Assembly: GCA_944362695.1 (NCBI GenBank)
Contig: CALVTQ010000137.1
Location: 1 to 44,490, forward strand
Direction of reading: 5' to 3'
Length of the DNA: 44,490 nucleotides
Source of the DNA: an uncultured Clostridia bacterium
GTDB lineage: Bacteria > Bacillota > Clostridia > Christensenellales > Aristaeellaceae
The notes under the pieces are model-generated. The model ran no database searches. It saw only the letters and a list, made by a program, of their open reading frames with translations, and was not told the origin of the DNA. Made by a program: the position numbers and the translations under genes. Below, one piece after another: positions 43,605 through 44,490 of this stretch. The first letter of the stretch is position 1; the number at the start of each line of letters is the position of its first letter.

Positions 43605-43657
43605 ATGAAACACTTTGTTTCATGCAGGCTTTATCATAATATGTTAGCTTACGCTAA
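43605..43657. promoter_or_regulatory. Two inverted repeats between the MATE and TetR genes
   Basis: ATGAAAC-ACTTT-GTTTCAT (43605-43623) and TTAGC-TTAC-GCTAA (43644-43657). Both fit the size of TetR-family operators, in the shared divergent promoter region; CATAAT near 43634 may be a -10 box for the regulator. Confidence 0.6.
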
Positions 43658-43703
43658 TCAATGGGCCGCGGCCAAATGGTACGCAAGGAGGGCGTTTTGT
43701 TAC

Positions 43704-44270
43704 ATGGACGAGGCGCAGAGAATGACGGCGAAGGCGCGGCTGGAGACGGCGCTCATTCGCCTGATGGACGAAAAACCCTTCCCGGAGATCACGGTGACGG
43801 AGCTTGCGGCGCGCGCACAGGTGGCCCGCGTGTCGTTTTACCGCAGCTTTTCCTCGACGGCGGACGTGCTGGACACCCTCTGTGCCCGGCTTGCGGACGA
43901 GATGAACGGCGCGATGGCGGAGCTGCTCGAGCATCCCGGCGAGGAGGAGATGCACGCCTTTCTGCTTCACTATTTGCAGGGCGTGAAGAGGCATTCCGGC
44001 ACGCAGCGCCCGGCGTGCGCGTTGAATCGGGGCATCCTCGCGGCGGGCGTCAGCGCGAAGATTGGCCGGACGAAACGCGGCGCGGCGAGATACGATGCGG
44101 CGGCAAAGCTCGGCGTGATCGCCTCAGTCGCCGGCGCATGGGCTGATTCGGGCCTTGACGAGACGCCGCAGGAGATGGCCGCGTATATCATGGATCAGCT
44201 GAAGCGGCTGTGGAACCGCGCCGCCGGTGAGAGGTTTTTGAAAACAGCCGCACACAGCCGCCGCGCATAA
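43704..44270 (+). CDS. TetR/AcrR-family transcriptional regulator
   Basis: 188-residue DNA-binding protein. N-terminal helix-turn-helix: TAKARLETALIRLMDEKPFPEITVTELAARA, then QVARVSFYRSFSSTADVLDTL, the classic TetR pattern with a Tyr-Arg recognition helix end. The C-terminal ~110 residues are the helical ligand-binding and dimer domain without a recognisable subgroup. The start is ATG 43704; AAGGAGG lies about 12 nt upstream, a little far. Upstream in-frame ATG 43605 falls inside the operator palindrome and is unlikely. Divergent from the MATE gene with operator-like repeats between, so it probably represses efflux. Confidence 0.88.
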   Translation: MDEAQRMTAKARLETALIRLMDEKPFPEITVTELAARAQVARVSFYRSFSSTADVLDTLCARLADEMNGAMAELLEHPGEEEMHAFLLHYLQGVKRHSGTQRPACALNRGILAAGVSAKIGRTKRGAARYDAAAKLGVIASVAGAWADSGLDETPQEMAAYIMDQLKRLWNRAAGERFLKTAAHSRRA

Positions 44271-44323
44271 CCGTCCCCCGCCCCGCATACCCATAGGGCA
44301 GAACGGACGAGGAGGGGCGGACT

Positions 44324-44490
44324 ATGGACTTGGAACTCACCCGAAAGACATTGACATTCGAGCGGCTTGTGACCCGGGCCGATGAACAGGTGACCATCGA
44401 GGGCGAGGCGACCCTGCCCGGCAGCATGCGCGATGCCGTCACCGTGCTCAGCGTGCAGGCGCAGGCGCACATCACCGGCACGCAGGCGGG
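44324..44490 (+). CDS. SPOCS/DUF3794-like protein (SipL type), N-terminal fragment
   Basis: Only 55 residues are visible before the window ends. The start ATG 44324 has GAGGAGGGG about 7-8 nt upstream. The pattern of a short polar N-terminus followed by an acidic VTIEGEATLPGSMRDAVTVL and then AQAHITGT resembles the first SPOCS repeat of DUF3794 proteins such as SipL, which binds SpoIVA on the forespore surface in Clostridia. If right, the organism belongs to a spore-forming lineage. The fragment is too short to be sure. Confidence 0.6.
   Translation, partial: MDLELTRKTLTFERLVTRADEQVTIEGEATLPGSMRDAVTVLSVQAQAHITGTQA

Overview
The window comes from a GC-rich, monoderm-type member of the Clostridia. 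The evidence is an HprK/HPr-kinase carbon control gene, lipoprotein-type and YesM/YesN-type surface systems, LplB/YtcP-type sugar permeases, a tmRNA tag ending in YAFAA, and a last partial gene resembling the spore-coat SipL/DUF3794 (SPOCS) family. The style resembles gut Clostridia such as the Christensenellales, but the species cannot be fixed from sequence reading alone. No phage, plasmid, CRISPR, rRNA or tRNA signal was found.

Layout. (1) 1-5.6 kb, housekeeping: the 5' part of ssrA (tmRNA) with smpB upstream, an M3 oligoendopeptidase, a phosphohexomutase and a HAD phosphatase. The peptidase and mutase diverge from promoters that carry the same 16-nt sequence. (2) 5.6-12.6 kb: structured intergenic repeats, a secreted peptidoglycan-binding lipoprotein, hprK, a ROK glucokinase and two tandem exported Sel1-repeat proteins (13 and 11 repeats). 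(3) 12.6-16.2 kb: a heterodimeric ABC exporter with one degenerate ATPase site.

(4) 16.4-35.8 kb is a 19-kb sugar-utilisation locus. On the minus strand, in order of transcription, it holds a YesN-type response regulator, two sugar ABC permeases (one with an extra ~190-residue N-terminal membrane domain), their binding protein, then alpha-L-fucosidase (GH29), beta-galactosidase (GH42), a YesM-type histidine kinase and a second, apparently membrane-anchored binding protein with no permease beside it. On the plus strand it holds alpha-xylosidase (GH31, YicI type), a GH3 beta-glucosidase-like enzyme and a GH2 enzyme. Fucosidase, galactosidase, alpha-xylosidase and beta-glucosidase are together the exo-activities needed to strip fucosylated xyloglucan oligosaccharides. 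None of the enzymes has a signal peptide, so import of oligosaccharides followed by cytoplasmic breakdown is the best reading.

(5) 35.9-42.2 kb: an oligopeptide ABC transporter (oppB-C-D-F on minus with a small membrane ORF ahead of it, oppA divergent on plus), with two perfect palindromes in the control region. (6) 42.2-44.5 kb: a MATE efflux gene broken by a one-base frameshift in a G4 run, a divergent TetR-type regulator with inverted-repeat operators between them, and the start of a SPOCS/DUF3794 protein cut off by the window edge.

The points most worth a second look are the sugar locus with its split two-component system and the binding protein next to the kinase, the direct-repeat operator in front of the permease operon, the two families of repeated, partly structured intergenic elements, and the frameshifted MATE gene.
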